Of a stretch of 64,000 bases of DNA, positions 22,195 to 36,224 are shown piece after piece. How positions within the stretch are numbered: the first letter of the stretch is position 1; the number at the start of each line of letters is the position of its first letter. The position numbers and the translations under genes are program-made. This DNA comes from Dryococelus australis (Eukaryota; Arthropoda; Insecta; Phasmatodea; Phasmatidae), in assembly GCA_029891345.1 (NCBI GenBank), contig CM057005.1, positions 63,391,260 to 63,455,259 on the forward strand, written 5' to 3'. The notes under the pieces are model-generated. The model was given only the letters and a program-made list of their open reading frames with translations, was not told where the DNA came from and did no database searches.

Positions 22195-22581
22195 TGTCTT
22201 GACACGTGCTGCTCCTACTACTAATCAACTTCGATTACGACTCATCGCTCAGGTTCCTACTTCCACTGCTACACACGTAAGAAATACATACAGAGACTTT
22301 TCTACATGAATTCTCGGCTGCCTACTCTACCAGGCAACAGGAACTTATAAGCGAAATTCTCGTCACCTGAAGGTTATGCAACCCGGCAGGAACCCCCCCC
22401 CCCCCTTTTTTACCTGGCTGAAAGCCTACAAGCTGCCCGAACCTCGGGCAAGGTCGAGCACTACACACGAGGCACGAAGCAGAAACGCTGACTACTGCAT
22501 ACCACAGTTTCTTGACCCACGCCAACCAGGGCAGGACGTTCGCCCTTCCCGCAACCCGCACCAGCAGCCTACAAGCTTCAC

Positions 22582-22590
22582 CTATATAAG
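22582..22590 (+). promoter_or_regulatory. TATA box of LTR family 3
   Basis: TATATAAGTC is followed by TGGACGTTGC. The same box with the same downstream sequence (AAGTCCGGACGCTGC) occurs at about 25999 in copy 3. Confidence 0.6.
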
Positions 22591-22849
22591 TCTGGACGTT
22601 GCTGGGCTCGGGCAGTCATTCTTGTTTCTTCTTTCGCGACATCCCCAAGCACTGCTTAGTGATGGGACCTCCAGAGAACTTCTAAGCTTTGAGTTTGGGT
22701 CAAGCGGCAACTTCACCATCGACGATCAGTCAACCCGACTACCAGTGAACACGTTCACCAACAAGTATTAAATTCACTTTGTCTCCTCTAGACACCTTTA
22801 CTACAACAGTTTAGTAGTAAGATTTAACTTTCCCCTTTACAACCTCGAA

Positions 22850-22868
22850 CCAGGTCGCCTACACCTGG
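22850..22868 (+). other. Shared LTR stem-loop
   Basis: CCAGGTCGCCTACACCTGG. The six-base stem is perfect with a seven-base loop. Confidence 0.8.
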
Positions 22869-22922
22869 CCAGCGTAGTTCCCTTCAGAACTCTATTGCGT
22901 GGTAGGAAGTAGCACGCGTAAC

Positions 22923-22948
22923 ATGTTTATTGACTCCTGAATAAACAT
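22923..22948 (+). terminator. Poly(A) signal within a palindrome (LTR family 3)
   Basis: ATGTTTAT and ATAAACAT form 8-base arms. AATAAA lies at 22940-22945 in the 3' arm. Confidence 0.6.
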
Positions 22949-23335
22949 AGTTTGTTTCATATACTTCAGCTTTTTCTTTCACAGAGATTCTTACTGTTCA
23001 CCCACTAGAACAATTTACGACGTGCACCATTGACAGGAACCGGGACTTTTTATATAACCAAATTAGCTTTTACTACGGGCGCCCTTCAGGAGTCCGTCAG
23101 TTTCCTCACACACCCATTAGACAGCCATCTGTTGCTTTCCAACTGTCAGAGCACTGGCTAGTGCTGGCGGACAAGAACAGAGGAGCCACAACCACTAGCA
23201 ATACCTTCATTCAAGGAGAGGCAACAAACCCAAGTTACATCGTTACACCAGAGCACTGTTAGTGATGTAACTGTAACTTGAGTCCTGCTGCTCGTTCTTG
23301 TATGAACGCACATCCAGTGGAGGCATTGGTGACCC

Positions 23336-23975
23336 ACAAGCTCCCCTTCTCTGATCAGCCCGCATAGCGGGGTGGATCAGTGGAGACTATTACCAAGCCT
23401 GTGTCAGCAAGCCAAAACCAGACATACACTGTAAGGTTGTTCCCCGTTAGGGTGCAACCCGTATATTGTAAGCAGCAACTCTATGCATTACCAGGTGAGG
23501 CAAGACAAAAAGCATAGGAAACAAAATGCAGCATTCCTTGCCACCATACAGTTGAGTGCACCACCTGGTCCTACGGAGGAAAGGCAGGCAGAGTGGGACC
23601 GCGCCGCTCAACTTAGACATCAAGCAGTCGCGCCTGCTCCGGTGCTTGTAATATATTTGTCGCCTTGCTTGCGTATCCATCTTTTGTGCCATCCTGTGGT
23701 AAAAGGGTTGTTAAAACCATACTGAAACAGGGTACGGCTAGACAAATCCAAACTTCTGGAGCCGTGAAGCCTACCACTGGAATCACCGCTTCAGAGTGAA
23801 TCGAGCTCGCCACTACTGAGTGAAATACGGATCAACCACAACACCCAAGACGAAAGCATAAGTAAGTTGTAACCAACACTCCTTGCCTCCCGCCTTGTAA
23901 CCCGAGCCAATCACTCCACTTTTGGTCTAGTGGAAAAATTCTTGACCAACGTTCCTGTCAATCTAATCAGGCACG
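23336..23975 (+). pseudogene. Gag-like start and 3' end block, LTR family 3 copy 2
   Basis: After the primer-site-like sequence comes CTGATCAGCCCGC, then a frame (23483-23725) with ERQAEWDRAAQLRHQAV and a YLSPCLRIHLLCHPVVKG segment. The copy at 26829-27221 has DPVLVIDFPLCIRIHPTYHP at the same place. The unit closes with the block TTTTGGTCTAGTGGAAAAA ... CTAATCAGGCACGCATC, after which the three copies differ. The protein is N-terminal gag-like by position only. Confidence 0.5.
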
Positions 23976-25639
23976 CATCAGTCTGTGATCACCCTTGAGC
24001 CTCCATCTCAGCTGCGCTCCCCCCCCCCCCCCCCTCCACAAAATCAGTTTCATTACCTTCAAGTGGACCCACAAGATGTGCTACTGCCTGGATGCAGGCA
24101 ACCTGCGATACATGCATGCCTACATTGGTGACCTGGTTGCCTTCAGCCCCTTGAAATGGCCAGAGGTACCAAATGCAGCGGGGAGACAAGCTCTTTCCCC
24201 TCTATTGTCCTCCCTCAGTGACTCCCAAGTTTGACCGGTATAAATAGTGTTCGCATTGGTCCTTCGGGGCAGTTTGTTTGTGCCTCAGATATCAGTGCTA
24301 TCTGATATAACTGCTCACCGTACTGTCCAGCTGCCAATCGTCTTCCTGCAAGATTCCCCTGCAGACAGTCCACCGTGCTCCATATCGTTCTCAAGATGCT
24401 TCTCCCAGTCTAAGGTTAGGAAGTATGTACAGCTGTGCTGGCACAACCATGCCGGGCACCTAGAACTTTGCTGTCAGGGGTCGTCCTAGCTCCACCTTCC
24501 TGCACAAGTCATAGACCTTCTTGGCAGTCAAGTTACCCTGCTGTTCAGGCATCCTGGCCAGATGCTGGATTATATGTGGTTTATTCTGAATAAACCCAGA
24601 CAAACAATACCTCAGTATTTTACCATTCTGTTCACCTTGTTCCTACCCAAAATTCACCACCCTCTCAGGTTCACATAAGATCTGAGAACCAAAGCACTTC
24701 AGACTTACACTAGCCACATTGGTAACCACTTTCTACTTCGGCCTGGGTGTCTGGTTACCAAGCGATAATGCCACTTCTCTGGGCTCTCTGGGGAGTAGGG
24801 CTAATGAGAAATTCCATCACCCCTAGGGGTACGTGTATCACTCAAGCTGGAAATATTACCCAACTCGGCTGAGCATCTGGCTACCAGCAATAACACAGCT
24901 TTTCTGGGCATCACTGATTCCGGGAGCGGGGCCCACCACAGTCAGGTGGAGGGATGCCCTCCATTAGAAAGTGAACCGATCCTCGGGTGCCCACATCAGA
25001 GAGAGGCTCCAGCCCTCTGGGAGGCCCAAACTGCCCTGATACACAGTTTAAGATACCCTGCATTAGCAACAGAGCCTGCCTTAACCTGAGCTTCTACCAT
25101 GCCAAATATCCCACCGTAGAGAAAGAAGGGCAAAGGCTGAGAAGATAGCTGCTGCTCAGGCTCAAAGTTGTGTGGGTCAGGAGGGTGCCTTGTCACTTGC
25201 CAGTGGAAGCCGCTCGTCTGCGGTCCACAACTGCCACAGCAGCCGACACCACCACCTGGCAGACACAATTCAGGACCATAGTTCCAGTCCAGCAGCGTCA
25301 ACCTACCGTCCGGGATGCTTCACTGTGCTGAGGCAAGTATCATCCTTACCACTGAACACCTGCCTAAGTGCCACCCAGAGTCCTTCAGACCTACACCAGC
25401 TAAGTGTCAACTCACATTCCCCAGACATCTGCCATCAGCTAAGCCTGTCAGCACTGCCACTGTATTTGTGCCTTCCTGTCCCACTACACGCCTCACTACT
25501 CTTTGAGCACCTTCACCATCTGACAGGTGAGTTACGGAGTTTCCGGTGAAGAGCTTCAGCCATTAAATACCTTGTGAATAAAGCAACAGTTTTCAGGCTC
25601 TGCAGAGAGGAAGAAACTTTGCACCCCTACCAATGCAGG
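23976..25639 (+). mobile_element. LTR family 4, second copy (LTR 24150-24719 plus gag start)
   Basis: It has a C-run (24008-24023) and a TATAAATAG promoter box (about 24240) 40 bases after CCTCCCTCAG, as in the copy at 20.8 kb. A perfect poly(A) palindrome GGTTTATTCTGAATAAACC lies at 24578-24596. The LTR ends at CACATTGGTAACCAC (about 24716), a typical gypsy junction with the primer site. The downstream segment at 25007-25030 (CTCCAGCCCTCTGGGAGGC) matches the gag segments at 19.97 and 21.48 kb. No enzyme domain follows before the next element at 25640. Confidence 0.55.
24578..24596 (+). terminator. Perfect palindrome around a poly(A) signal
   Basis: GGTTTATTCTGAATAAACC: nine-base arms around one T, with AATAAA in the 3' arm. 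Confidence 0.65.
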
Positions 25640-26745
25640 TTGCACGCCAACTGAATGTTAAATAAATTGACGTGTTCCGCTTATAGAACTAATCTAATAT
25701 GATTACGACACATCGCCAAGAGTACCTCTTCCACCACTGCATACATGAGTGACACGTTGCCTATCCTACAGGCAGCAGGAACTTATGAGTGAATTCTCTT
25801 CACACGGATGATACGCAACTTGGCAGGCATGCCGCCCCTACCCTGCACCGAGAGTCAACAAGCTGCTCAGACCTCGGGCAAAGCCGAGCGCCACCGACCA
25901 AGCACGAAGCAGAAACGCTGACCAGAGTTTTCCCATGCCAGCCAGGGCAGAGGGACGTCATTCCCGCACCCCACGCCGGCAGCCTACAAGCTTCCACTAT
26001 ATAAGTCCGGACGCTGCCGGCCTCGGGAGTCATTCTTACACATCCTCTCTCACGACATCCATCACTGACTCAGTGCTGCGACCTCTAGAGATCTGGAAAC
26101 TTCAAGTACGCCCCCGTGGCTACTTACTACGTCTAGACGACCAACGAACATGAACATATGCATTCAACTTCACTTTGTCTCCTCTAGACACCTTTTACTT
26201 AGCAGTTTAACTTTAATTAATTAGTATTCGTCTAGAACACTTTTTAACTTAGAACCAGGTCGCCTACACCTGGATCCGCAGGTACCTTCATTCCTCCACG
26301 GTTTGATAGGAGGTAGCACGGGTCACAAGTTTATTGAACATTCAATACACACTCATTGTTCTCTACCTTCCTGTTTTTCATTGCCAGGGTATTTGTTGGT
26401 ATTGGCGGTTGGAGACAGAATACGCTGTGCACTGCTGACAGGAACCGGGAAATTTATTTAAACTGCGTTAGCCTGACTGTGGAACCCTTTCAAGTATCTG
26501 CAAGTCAGAAGACATACATATTAGACGGGTGCCTGTTTCTTCCCAGTCACACATAAGCACTAAGTCAGTACTCGTGGGGGAGAAACAGCGATGCTACGAC
26601 CACTAGAAACATCTTCGCATCAAGAGGGGCGACAGACTCAGGTTATTTCTCACCACTCGCACTAAGTCGGTGCATGGTGACCGTAGCCTGAAGTTTTGCA
26701 ATTCAACCTAGTGCGAACACACAACCAGTAGAGATTTGGCAGTCC
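25640..26745 (+). repeat. LTR family 3, copy 3: LTR
   Basis: Collinear with 22195-23335 (GATTACGAC(A/T)CATCGC start region, CAGCAGGAACTTAT, TATATAAGTCCGGACG at about 25999, CTTTGTCTCCTCTAGACACC, stem-loop 26255-26273, GATAGGAGGTAGCACGGG box). The poly(A) palindrome is decayed here (AGTTTATTG ... CAATACAC). It ends near TTGGCAGTCCCC (about 26740). Confidence 0.7.
26255..26273 (+). other. Shared LTR stem-loop
   Basis: CCAGGTCGCCTACACCTGG, identical to 22850-22868. Confidence 0.8.
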
Positions 26746-27385
26746 CCATGGCTCCACGTCCCTGATCAGCCCGCGTACTGTGGGGGATCAGTGGGGACTC
26801 TTATCAAGCTCGTGCCAACAAGTCACTATTGGGTTACACTGTCGAACCTTCCTGTCTAAGTGCATCACATAGGCTCTCGAACTATTTGCCCTATGCTTCA
26901 CGAGGAGTGGTAGAAAACGTAGGGAACAATTCCTGGCTCACTCTGCTCTCAAACCGTGGATCGCACTACCACATCCTACGCAAGAGAGGCAGGAGGAAGG
27001 GGACCACGCCGCTGAACTTAAGATATCAGGCAGTCATGCCTGATCCAGTTCTGGTAATTGACTTCCCACTTTGTATCCGCATACATCCTACGTATCACCC
27101 TGTGACAAAAGGGTTTCTGACCGGAACCGAAGTGCGACTAGGCTGGGACTTCAACTTTTGGACTAAGGAAGCATACCTGTGGAAACTCCAGTCCGGCCTA
27201 GACCAAATTCTCCGCGTCTAGGTGAAACCTACCCCAACTACAATGTCCAAGAAGAAGGAGTAAGTATTAACCAACACCCCTCGCCTGACGCCGACTATCT
27301 AAATCAAACTACCCCGCTTTTAGTCTAGCAGACAAAATCCTCGACCAATGTGCAAGTCAGTCTAATCGGGCACGCATCAAAATGA
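26746..27385 (+). pseudogene. Gag-like start and 3' end block, LTR family 3 copy 3
   Basis: A 130-codon frame at 26829-27221 starts MGYTVEPSCLSASHRLSN and is nearly identical at its start to the frame at 12848-13138 of copy 1. It continues through the DPVLVIDF segment and ends in a stop. The closing block (TTTTAGTCTAGCAGACAAAA ... CTAATCGGGCACGCATCAA) ends at about 27385, the same point as in the other copies. Function beyond 'gag-like by position' cannot be claimed. Confidence 0.5.
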
Positions 27386-27599
27386 TACAGTAATACAAAA
27401 AGAATTCAGTATAAATATGGGTGTCCTATACTGAACAGGTAATATAACTCAAGCTTTCAATGAGTAACTTACCCTAACAAGCAGTGATTAAATTCTTATA
27501 ATCAGGTGTTATCTTGTTAGAAGTTGAGCCTGGACTGAAAATGGAATTTTTTACCCGTTTGAAGTAAAATTTAAAATTTGAAAAGAAATGGAAACAAGA

Positions 27600-28480
27600 A
27601 TAAAGGCAGAGCACATCTCTCCGTCAGTGCCTCGGGTGCGTTTGAATAATACACACCCCCAGGACTGTACGTCTGCAGGAAAGACAGAAGGCCGGTCTAG
27701 ACGCACAGTAAGAAAAGTGGTACCAGAGCCGTAACCGGCGCAAAGAGCGACAAGCTTTAGAGAGGTTCAACAACTTACAAGTGGACGCAGAAGTTAAGTG
27801 TGAGGACACACCCCACCTGCGGATCCAGAATTCAAACCTCAACCCATTTCTCCATTCATGACCACGAGTCCGAGCTCAACGCCTACTTAGGTACTTGATG
27901 GCAGTGGCCAGAACAGGATCTTATAAGCTACCTCCAGTCAGTGACTCCCCTGCCTACCGTAACAGACACTTCACCCAAGCTAGACCGGAGAAAGGATATT
28001 CACAACACGTGCACAATCCGTTTAGCTTCCACGAAGGTTATCCAGGTTCGACTACCACCGAAGATCACCCTGAAACCCCGCGTATTTCCTTCCCCTGTAA
28101 ATTACATACCCACACATCGGCCTACGCAAACACTGCAGGTAACCTCAATCTCTCCGGCGGGATCATCCACCCCCAACATCATTACCAAACAAACAGCATC
28201 ATGACACGTACCCCCAGGACAGCTGATGTCCCACATTTTGGCAGCTCGTGTAGTGAGAAAGAGTGTATTCCCCCAGACGGGAAACAATAATGGTTCGACT
28301 AACACTGGGGTTTGAATCCCCTCCCCTCACACGGTATCGCCCCACTAAGCGACCCCCTATTGAACTTACCACGACCCACCAGGCTAAAGTAGTAGCAAAC
28401 ATGCCATGGTAGGATCACCTACTGTCCTGGGAGGGCAGTCAGCACACTAACCACTCATCGAGACAGAGAGAGGGAGAGAA
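27600..28480 (+). pseudogene. Gag-like body, LTR family 5 copy 2
   Basis: The CCAGGACTGTACGTCTGC start (27660) and the GAGCCGTAACCGGCGCAAAG stretch match 36619-36700. The frame at 27941-28204 contains IRLASTKVIQVRLPPKITLK, then PSPVNYIPTHRPT. It aligns with IKLASGKIIWVRLPPKVIPK ... PSPADYIPACR at 36721-37299. Stops upstream (27.86 kb) show decay. The tail has CTGGGGTTTGAATCCCCTCC (28306), as at 17601. Confidence 0.55.
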
Positions 28481-28779
28481 GCACGTCAGGACAAAGGAGA
28501 ATTGTTTTTAATATTTCAAAACTTTTTCTAATCTACAATTCACATGAGAATTGCAAATCATATGATGAACACTTTGTTTTGGATATTTTTATTTCAGTTT
28601 AATAGAGTGTTAAAAAAAAATTAATTAAGGATCCTTCACTCCAATCCATCTTGCTAACTACACTGGATTATCTCGCTGCAGTTCTGTTTTAGTCCAGTCA
28701 AGGTGTGTGTGTGTTTTTAGGTACTGTCTCAAGTGAGATTATTTATCTGAATAGCTCAATAGAGATTTAAATTGTACTA

Positions 28780-30430
<1,651 letters not shown>

Positions 30431-30454
30431 GTGAAACCTTAACTGTAATAACAA

Positions 30455-30531
30455 ATTACTATATCTATATCTATCTCTCTATCTATCTCTATCTCTCTCT
30501 ATCTCTCTATATCTCTCTCTATCACTCTCTA

Positions 30532-30563
<32 letters not shown>

Positions 30564-30588
30564 TGTGTGTGCATGCGTGGGTGCATGG

Positions 30589-30684
<96 letters not shown>

Positions 30685-30703
30685 ACACACACACACACAC
30701 ACA
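30455..30703. repeat. Compound microsatellite (TCTA/TC/TG/GA/CA)
   Basis: In order: TCTATC and TC repeats, TG repeats (two blocks split by a GC-richer 25-base spacer), GA repeats and CA repeats. All long open frames here are repeat artefacts. Confidence 0.95.
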
Positions 30704-30930
30704 AAACTGCAAAAAGTTTACGTAGTTAAATGTTAAAATGTTTTGACACTTAAATTTCCCATGTAAATGTAATAATTTCAATTTCCTTATAGTTGCTATA
30801 ACATCAAAAAAATTATCAACTTGCTGCTGTAGCTTATAATGGCAGCACAAGCTCATGTTCCGTGACTACACAATTATGTCATTCCTTTCTATTACAAACT
30901 TCCTCCAGTCATTCAATTGCTTTTTACAAT

Positions 30931-31005
30931 AATAATGATGTTAATATTAATAAAAACAACAACAATAATGATGTTAATATTAATAAAAACAACAACAATA
31001 ATGAT
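30931..31005. repeat. Short tandem repeat, 33-bp unit
   Basis: Two full copies and a partial third of a unit starting AATAATGATGTTAATATTAA. The 60-codon frame here is a repeat artefact. Confidence 0.8.
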
Positions 31006-31799
31006 TATCAAAAAACAAACTTTTCAACAGAAATTTTGTCATAAAACATGTTAAAACCGTATATAACCTATTTTCTCTAGAATAGCTCTGAAATTTTTGT
31101 TGTTGAAATTTTCCCCCTCATTATAAAATTCTAACACAGTAATTCAAAATATATTTTTTGCTAACAGCACCAAAATTTGTAACTTGTTTCCCAATATTTT
31201 TTTGTGAAACATATAGTCTTTGACGTAGATGAAATGCAGTTCTCTCCTTCCTTGCATACACATCGCATTATGTGTTTACCAACATCACACGCCCTTGCGT
31301 GAAACTAAAATTTGTACTTTCGTGAAATTCTTTGTTGAATAATTTAGTTAAAAATGTAACGCACACTAACAATTATAGATCGACCTTGTTTGTGAATCAT
31401 TTCTTTTGCGACTACTGGTGCTAGCACAAGGTTTGCTTAGCACCATAATTTAAACAAAAAACTTTACATGCAAACAACTGAAAAACGAGGAACGTATAAA
31501 GCCCTTTGCGTAACTGGAGCTACAGAACAAAGCGGATACCAACACTGCGTGGAATGAGGCAGCTATGCTAAACAATTTGTGTCAAGTAAGGCACAAATCA
31601 TACTTCGTTACCACCTACTTAAAAAAAAAAAAAAATGAGCACATTTAGATATAGCTACGAAAAATAGTGTCCTGACAAAGAAAGAATGAATAACATCTAT
31701 TCTGAAAAATAGTCTTGTGTTCATGGCATCTGTCAAGCATTCTCCTTGATATTGTAAAACACTGACACCTTAATACACTTAATGTGTGACAATGAAAGT

Positions 31800-32560
31800 G
31801 TACAGGCCCAGTATCCCTCTAGAAACCAGGGAAATGGGGTCTCTGTAACGAGGATTTTTAAGGGGGCTGTACAGGCCGACATGGTTGCAGTCTGGAGCCA
31901 TCTCGCCCTTGCTCACCAGAGCATGTAGCTAGGCATTAAGGGTTATACTATCCCTTCTATGGCCCGCCCGGTGATTGGATTTAGGGATAGCTGTGAGTAA
32001 AAAGTTGTGCACACTCAGTGATGTTACGTTAAATCTCAGAGTATAAAAATAAAAGAAGAAAATAGGTTATTACTATTTAAAGGATTTAGTGGGTGTCCTG
32101 GAGGCACAGATACGACCGTAATTATTGTTTAAATTTACGCAACAGCACGGGGGAGGACAGATCTGGCGTGGTCCATCCAGGAAGTAATCTACTCTTCCTG
32201 GGGCCAGTGCCTTGGGGTAGACCCCTTCCCTAAGTACTAATCACTTGTTCGGCGCAGGAGTGTGCGCTTCACGAGGGACGGTGCTCGGGCCAATAGCAAC
32301 TTGGGGAGAAGTTGAGTGAGCAGCACAACCACCTACAGACCTCAACTGTCCCTTTGAGTTCACAGCGTTCCCTACGTAGGGACTCTTTACAGGTAAGTGG
32401 CATGACCAGCTTGTAACCTGACAGTCGTACTGTCTCAACATGTTTGATCTCCTCAAGCCTCAGGAGCCTCAGACAAATGTTATCTCTTTCCTTGCCACAG
32501 TGGTGCTAGAAAGGTGGCACTACCAGCCAGCAGCCAGCTAACTCAGACTGGAGTGCAGAG
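31800..32560. other. GC-richer island of unknown origin
   Basis: Composition differs from the flanking AT-rich intron. It holds a palindrome CCCTACGTAGGG near 32369-32380 and several short frames without domains. It may be a decayed retroelement LTR; no shared stem-loop was found. Confidence 0.3.
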
Positions 32561-34110
32561 TCGTGCAGATTGTTGACCTCTAGATGGCAAGAAGTTGACT
32601 CGCTTGTGAATAGGAACAGTACATAGGCAAAATGAGCGGTGGCATTTGGCACTACAGTACACCAGGGGAGCACAAGAGGCAGAGGCTAGGATATGTATCC
32701 GAAAGTGCTCATGGTGCATCAACATGAATGGATAAAGCTACATACTCAGGATTTTCACCTACTTATTCAGTAAAATGAGCTTCTTGGAAAATTTGATTGA
32801 ATTTTAATAAAACATTTAAAGATTTTTGAGCGCATCTGAGAAACATTTTGCTCGACTCAGTTCGGCCACTGCAACACAACAAACTACGCAACAGTGCACA
32901 ACTGTGATAGGCTACTGGCACCAGCTAGTGGGAGGAGCGAGCCAGATCAACTGAACCTTAAATGGCCAAGAAGTTATGTGCCTGGTGTGGTCAAAAATAC
33001 CTACTTATTATCACTTGCTACTACTACAACAAAAATAATGGCCTAAAAATTCTTAGTATGCAAGAAAGGATATACTGTACTATCTTAACTTTTAGTAAAT
33101 AAAAACTGTAATAAAATTGATTTTTATATTCAGATAAAATCAGTACATGTGGTGGAACATTACACATTGACCAGAAAGAGGACATCACACAGGGCTTTCA
33201 AAAGTAATCAATTTACCAAGAATGAACCACAAATCAAATGAGGTTAGTTCTACTCAGTTTGGGAAACTCAAAAATAATTGTTTAGCAAACAAAAATCTAC
33301 ACTGGCAGGTAGCAAATAGCACTATTATTGAATGTATACGATATGTTCTCCTTTTTATAAGCAAGGAAATGGGATAGTTCCAATCTTCATAAAATAAATA
33401 TAATTTTGTAAAATCTTCCAATTTGTATTGTGTTATACCTACATAAAGAATAACCTTTGTTCTTCATACTAGAATGGAAATTTAACGAATTACTTACACA
33501 ATTGTTTGATATTCTGTCATAAAACTGGATTTACCAAAACACTGAATTACACAATTAATTTATTTGAATGTGATAACAGAATTGAAAGATTTCTTGTAAG
33601 ATTGAAAGATTTCTTTATTTTACCCATAAATTCGCAACTTAAAAAAAAAACATAAGCATGTTTACAAAAGCTCAATTGTAAACACAGCCATAGGTTTGCT
33701 GTTTATGCTTAAGAACACCATTGCAAGGCATTTTTCAGAACTCATACGTTTAAGACAAATCCCTTGGGCTGCTATTGTGAAAGTTGGGCCATACAGAAGA
33801 GATATCACACTGTTGTGTTACAGACTTGAAATTTCCTGGATCTTGGATCTGTCCACAGTTTCCTCAACTTTCCAGGTTTTTCCAGTCCTGTAGCAACCAT
33901 GACATGAGCAGACCTAGACTTTCGAATTTTGGCATGGGAGGGAGTACACTCTCACCATAATTTTAAAAAACAATATAAAAAATCAGCATTTAAAATGGGG
34001 GCAACCATCCTTTCTGGATTTGCACATGGACCCAGGTAGACTACCTAAACATTCTACTCCGTACAGTTGGGGCTCTATACTCGCACATAAAACCACTTGT
34101 TGATGCTGAC
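32561..34110. other. LANCL intron, nothing recognised
   Basis: AT-rich, with no element ends or coding frames that I can support. Confidence 0.4.
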
Positions 34111-34293
34111 CTTGTGAGCTTCTGTGAAGAGGTGCACAACGCCTGGGGCCCCGTGGCACCACTGCACTAGCCGGTCCGAGGTGCTGTCAATGGATGAGGG
34201 GAAGTTCTTGCTAGGGTAGCAGATTCCTTGCAAGTAGTCTATTGTAGGTTTCACCAGTGACTGGAGTTCAATATCGTTTAAAAATTCTTTTGC
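34111..34293 (-). CDS. LANCL: LANCL exon with the WCHGAPG motif
   Basis: Minus strand: acceptor CATATTTGCAG, 61 codons in phase 0, donor GTCAGC. The product reads AKEFLNDIELQSLVKPTIDY, then LQGICYPSKNFPSS and RLVQWCHGAPGVVHLFTEAHK. It matches the LANCL1 segment L-V-K-P-S-V-D-Y ... L-V-H-W-C-H-G-A-P-G. The Cys of WCHG is the first zinc ligand of the family (Cys276 in human LANCL1). The exon can follow either of the two alternative exons upstream (59342 or 41387), since both end in phase 0 with Leu-Leu-Lys. The frame read past the donor (VSINKWFYVRV-stop) is intronic. Confidence 0.95.
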
Positions 34294-35759
34294 CTGCAAA
34301 TATGTATAAATTTTCTCTGGTCAGCTGGTAGCTGACTCAAAACACATGTCAGATGTAAAAATCAAAATAACATTAAAAGATGTGTTGTAAGAAAAAAGTA
34401 AAAAATATAAGTCCTTTTTAAAATGTTTATTTAAAAACTGGTGAAGGGGTAATTGGTAAATGTGCAAAATATATTTTTCTTTTTTAACAAAAAATTTTAA
34501 TAAATTAAAATTGATGTATTCCTTATAACTTTTTGATTTTGTCTTATTTATAGGGTGCAATAATCTGAACATTTAAAAAACTAATACTTATGTTAAATTT
34601 GCACAGTTATGCACATAAAGGATATCAAAGTAATTATAATATTATAGTGAGCTCTGAAGCACTTCTCCATTTTCACACCTAGGACATCAATTGCATACCT
34701 GTTTATCATCTGCCACTGTATTGAAGCAAACAAATGGCATAAAAACCAGAAATAGGAAAAAAAAAAAAAATGGACTTGGATTTTCCCTGTGGTCTTCAAC
34801 TGTCCCGTCAACTATGTCAACTATCGCAGTAACTGTTTTGCCACACCCCTCACACGTGTGAAGACAGGATCCAAGTTCCGTACTGACAATTGAAAGAGCA
34901 GGAGCTCAACTCTGCTGCTATCTATGAGCGTACAAATTAAATATAGTACCACCAGTATCCAACTCATAGCTACAGTAACAAAACAGTAATCTTCACACAC
35001 ATCTGTGACTGTGTGATGGCAGTATCCATCAGTACAGTTCAAGCATTTTGATTTATGAACTATTGTGCAGTATTCACAGGTGCTTCGAGTATGAAGATGG
35101 GGACACAATACTTGCAAACAAAACAGAACATTGAATCAAACTTGCAAACTGTCCAAAGGACAACTCCACATTTTTGGGTTAGGGAAGGGAAGTTAGTATT
35201 TCTCCCACACTGCGATTAGGCTGCCCAACCAAAGCCAGGCCACTCTGGTGGACCGTGAGAATGTCATGCTATTTAACTCATGAGACACAAACCAATATAT
35301 AATGGCAAGGAGCTGCTATAACTGGAGAAATGTTGTACTATCAAAAAAACACATTGACGCATGCCAACATGCTGTGCAGCGCACACGCGCTCTCTACGGG
35401 CGACTTTGCCCCATCTCGAGCTGATGAGAGCTCGGGGCAAGTCGGTAACAGTAGCAAGGTAATTTTGCGTATCAAGCAAGGAGACTCCAAGCGTTGGACA
35501 TAAAAGTAATTGATGCAATTAATTATGAAATGTACGACCTGCCCGAAATCCCGCATGCAAGCACTACCCCCGCAAATAAATTACATATTTTTGACAAACC
35601 ACTACCCTACATTTCACTGTGGAAGAAGTTCCAACAAACCCACAAGATGGCAGCACCCCTGCGACCTTGTGATGTCATAATCCGCCAGCCTCAGAAAGAG
35701 GTGTTTTAATTTGTCGTTGCCTCCAAGCCGGGAAATAAGAAATTAGCGGCTGTACAGCA
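34294..35759. other. LANCL intron, nothing recognised
   Basis: AT-rich to 35150, then mixed. The minus-strand frames at 34821-35117 and 35273-35556 show no conserved domain. Confidence 0.4.
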
Positions 35760-35839
35760 ACCCTGATAAACCTACCCATTCTTTGGAAGGCTACTCTAGC
35801 CCCCACACCTGGAAGATCACTGATCAAGGGATTTTTTCG

Positions 35840-35848
35840 TATATAAGG
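35840..35848 (+). promoter_or_regulatory. TATA box of LTR family 5
   Basis: TATATAAGG, about 365 bases upstream of the shared stem-loop. Confidence 0.55.
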
Positions 35849-36205
35849 AAGTCCAGAGGCACGCGCTGGCGAGAGACGCCGGGCTCACCGGCCACGAAGG
35901 TCAGTAGCACTCCCTGGTCTGCAAAGATCTCTCTCCTCTCCTCAGCATGCAAACAACTCCGAACTCCTGCCCAGCAGCTTGCGAAGGCTCGTCCACACCA
36001 GTTGACCGCAAGGGCAGCACTCTCTCCAGAGATAATCTGACATCCCGTACCCAACAACCGTTTACCCCAGTCAACTTCCTTGACTCCCGCGGTAGCAGGT
36101 CCTTGCAATACTAACACCCTTCTGGACAACCCTATTTGCTGAGGATATGCTGTAAATTGCGTAAAATTGTATTTTGCATTTTTTTTATAACTTATTAATT
36201 ATTTT

Positions 36206-36224
36206 CCAGGCTCACCTTTGCCTG
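36206..36224 (+). other. Shared LTR stem-loop with a compensated inner pair
   Basis: CCAGGCTCACCTTTGCCTG. The sixth pair is C-G instead of the usual T-A; the outermost pair is lost. Confidence 0.6.

Larger units (their letters stand above)
22195..23335 (+). repeat. LTR family 3, copy 2: LTR
   Basis: Collinear with 25640-26745. It contains a C-run (about 14 C, 22387-22400), a CTATATAAGTCTGGACG promoter box (about 22582), CTTTGTCTCCTCTAGACACC, the stem-loop (22850-22868), a GTAGGAAGTAGCACG box and a poly(A) palindrome ATGTTTAT/ATAAACAT (22923-22948). It ends at a primer-site-like TTGGTGACCCACAAG (about 23336), a form typical of Ty3/gypsy primer sites. Confidence 0.7.

Noticed and set aside
34821-35117. 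Cys-rich 98-codon minus-strand frame
   Set aside because: The Cys spacing fits no domain I know, and the frame has no conserved neighbour or splice logic.
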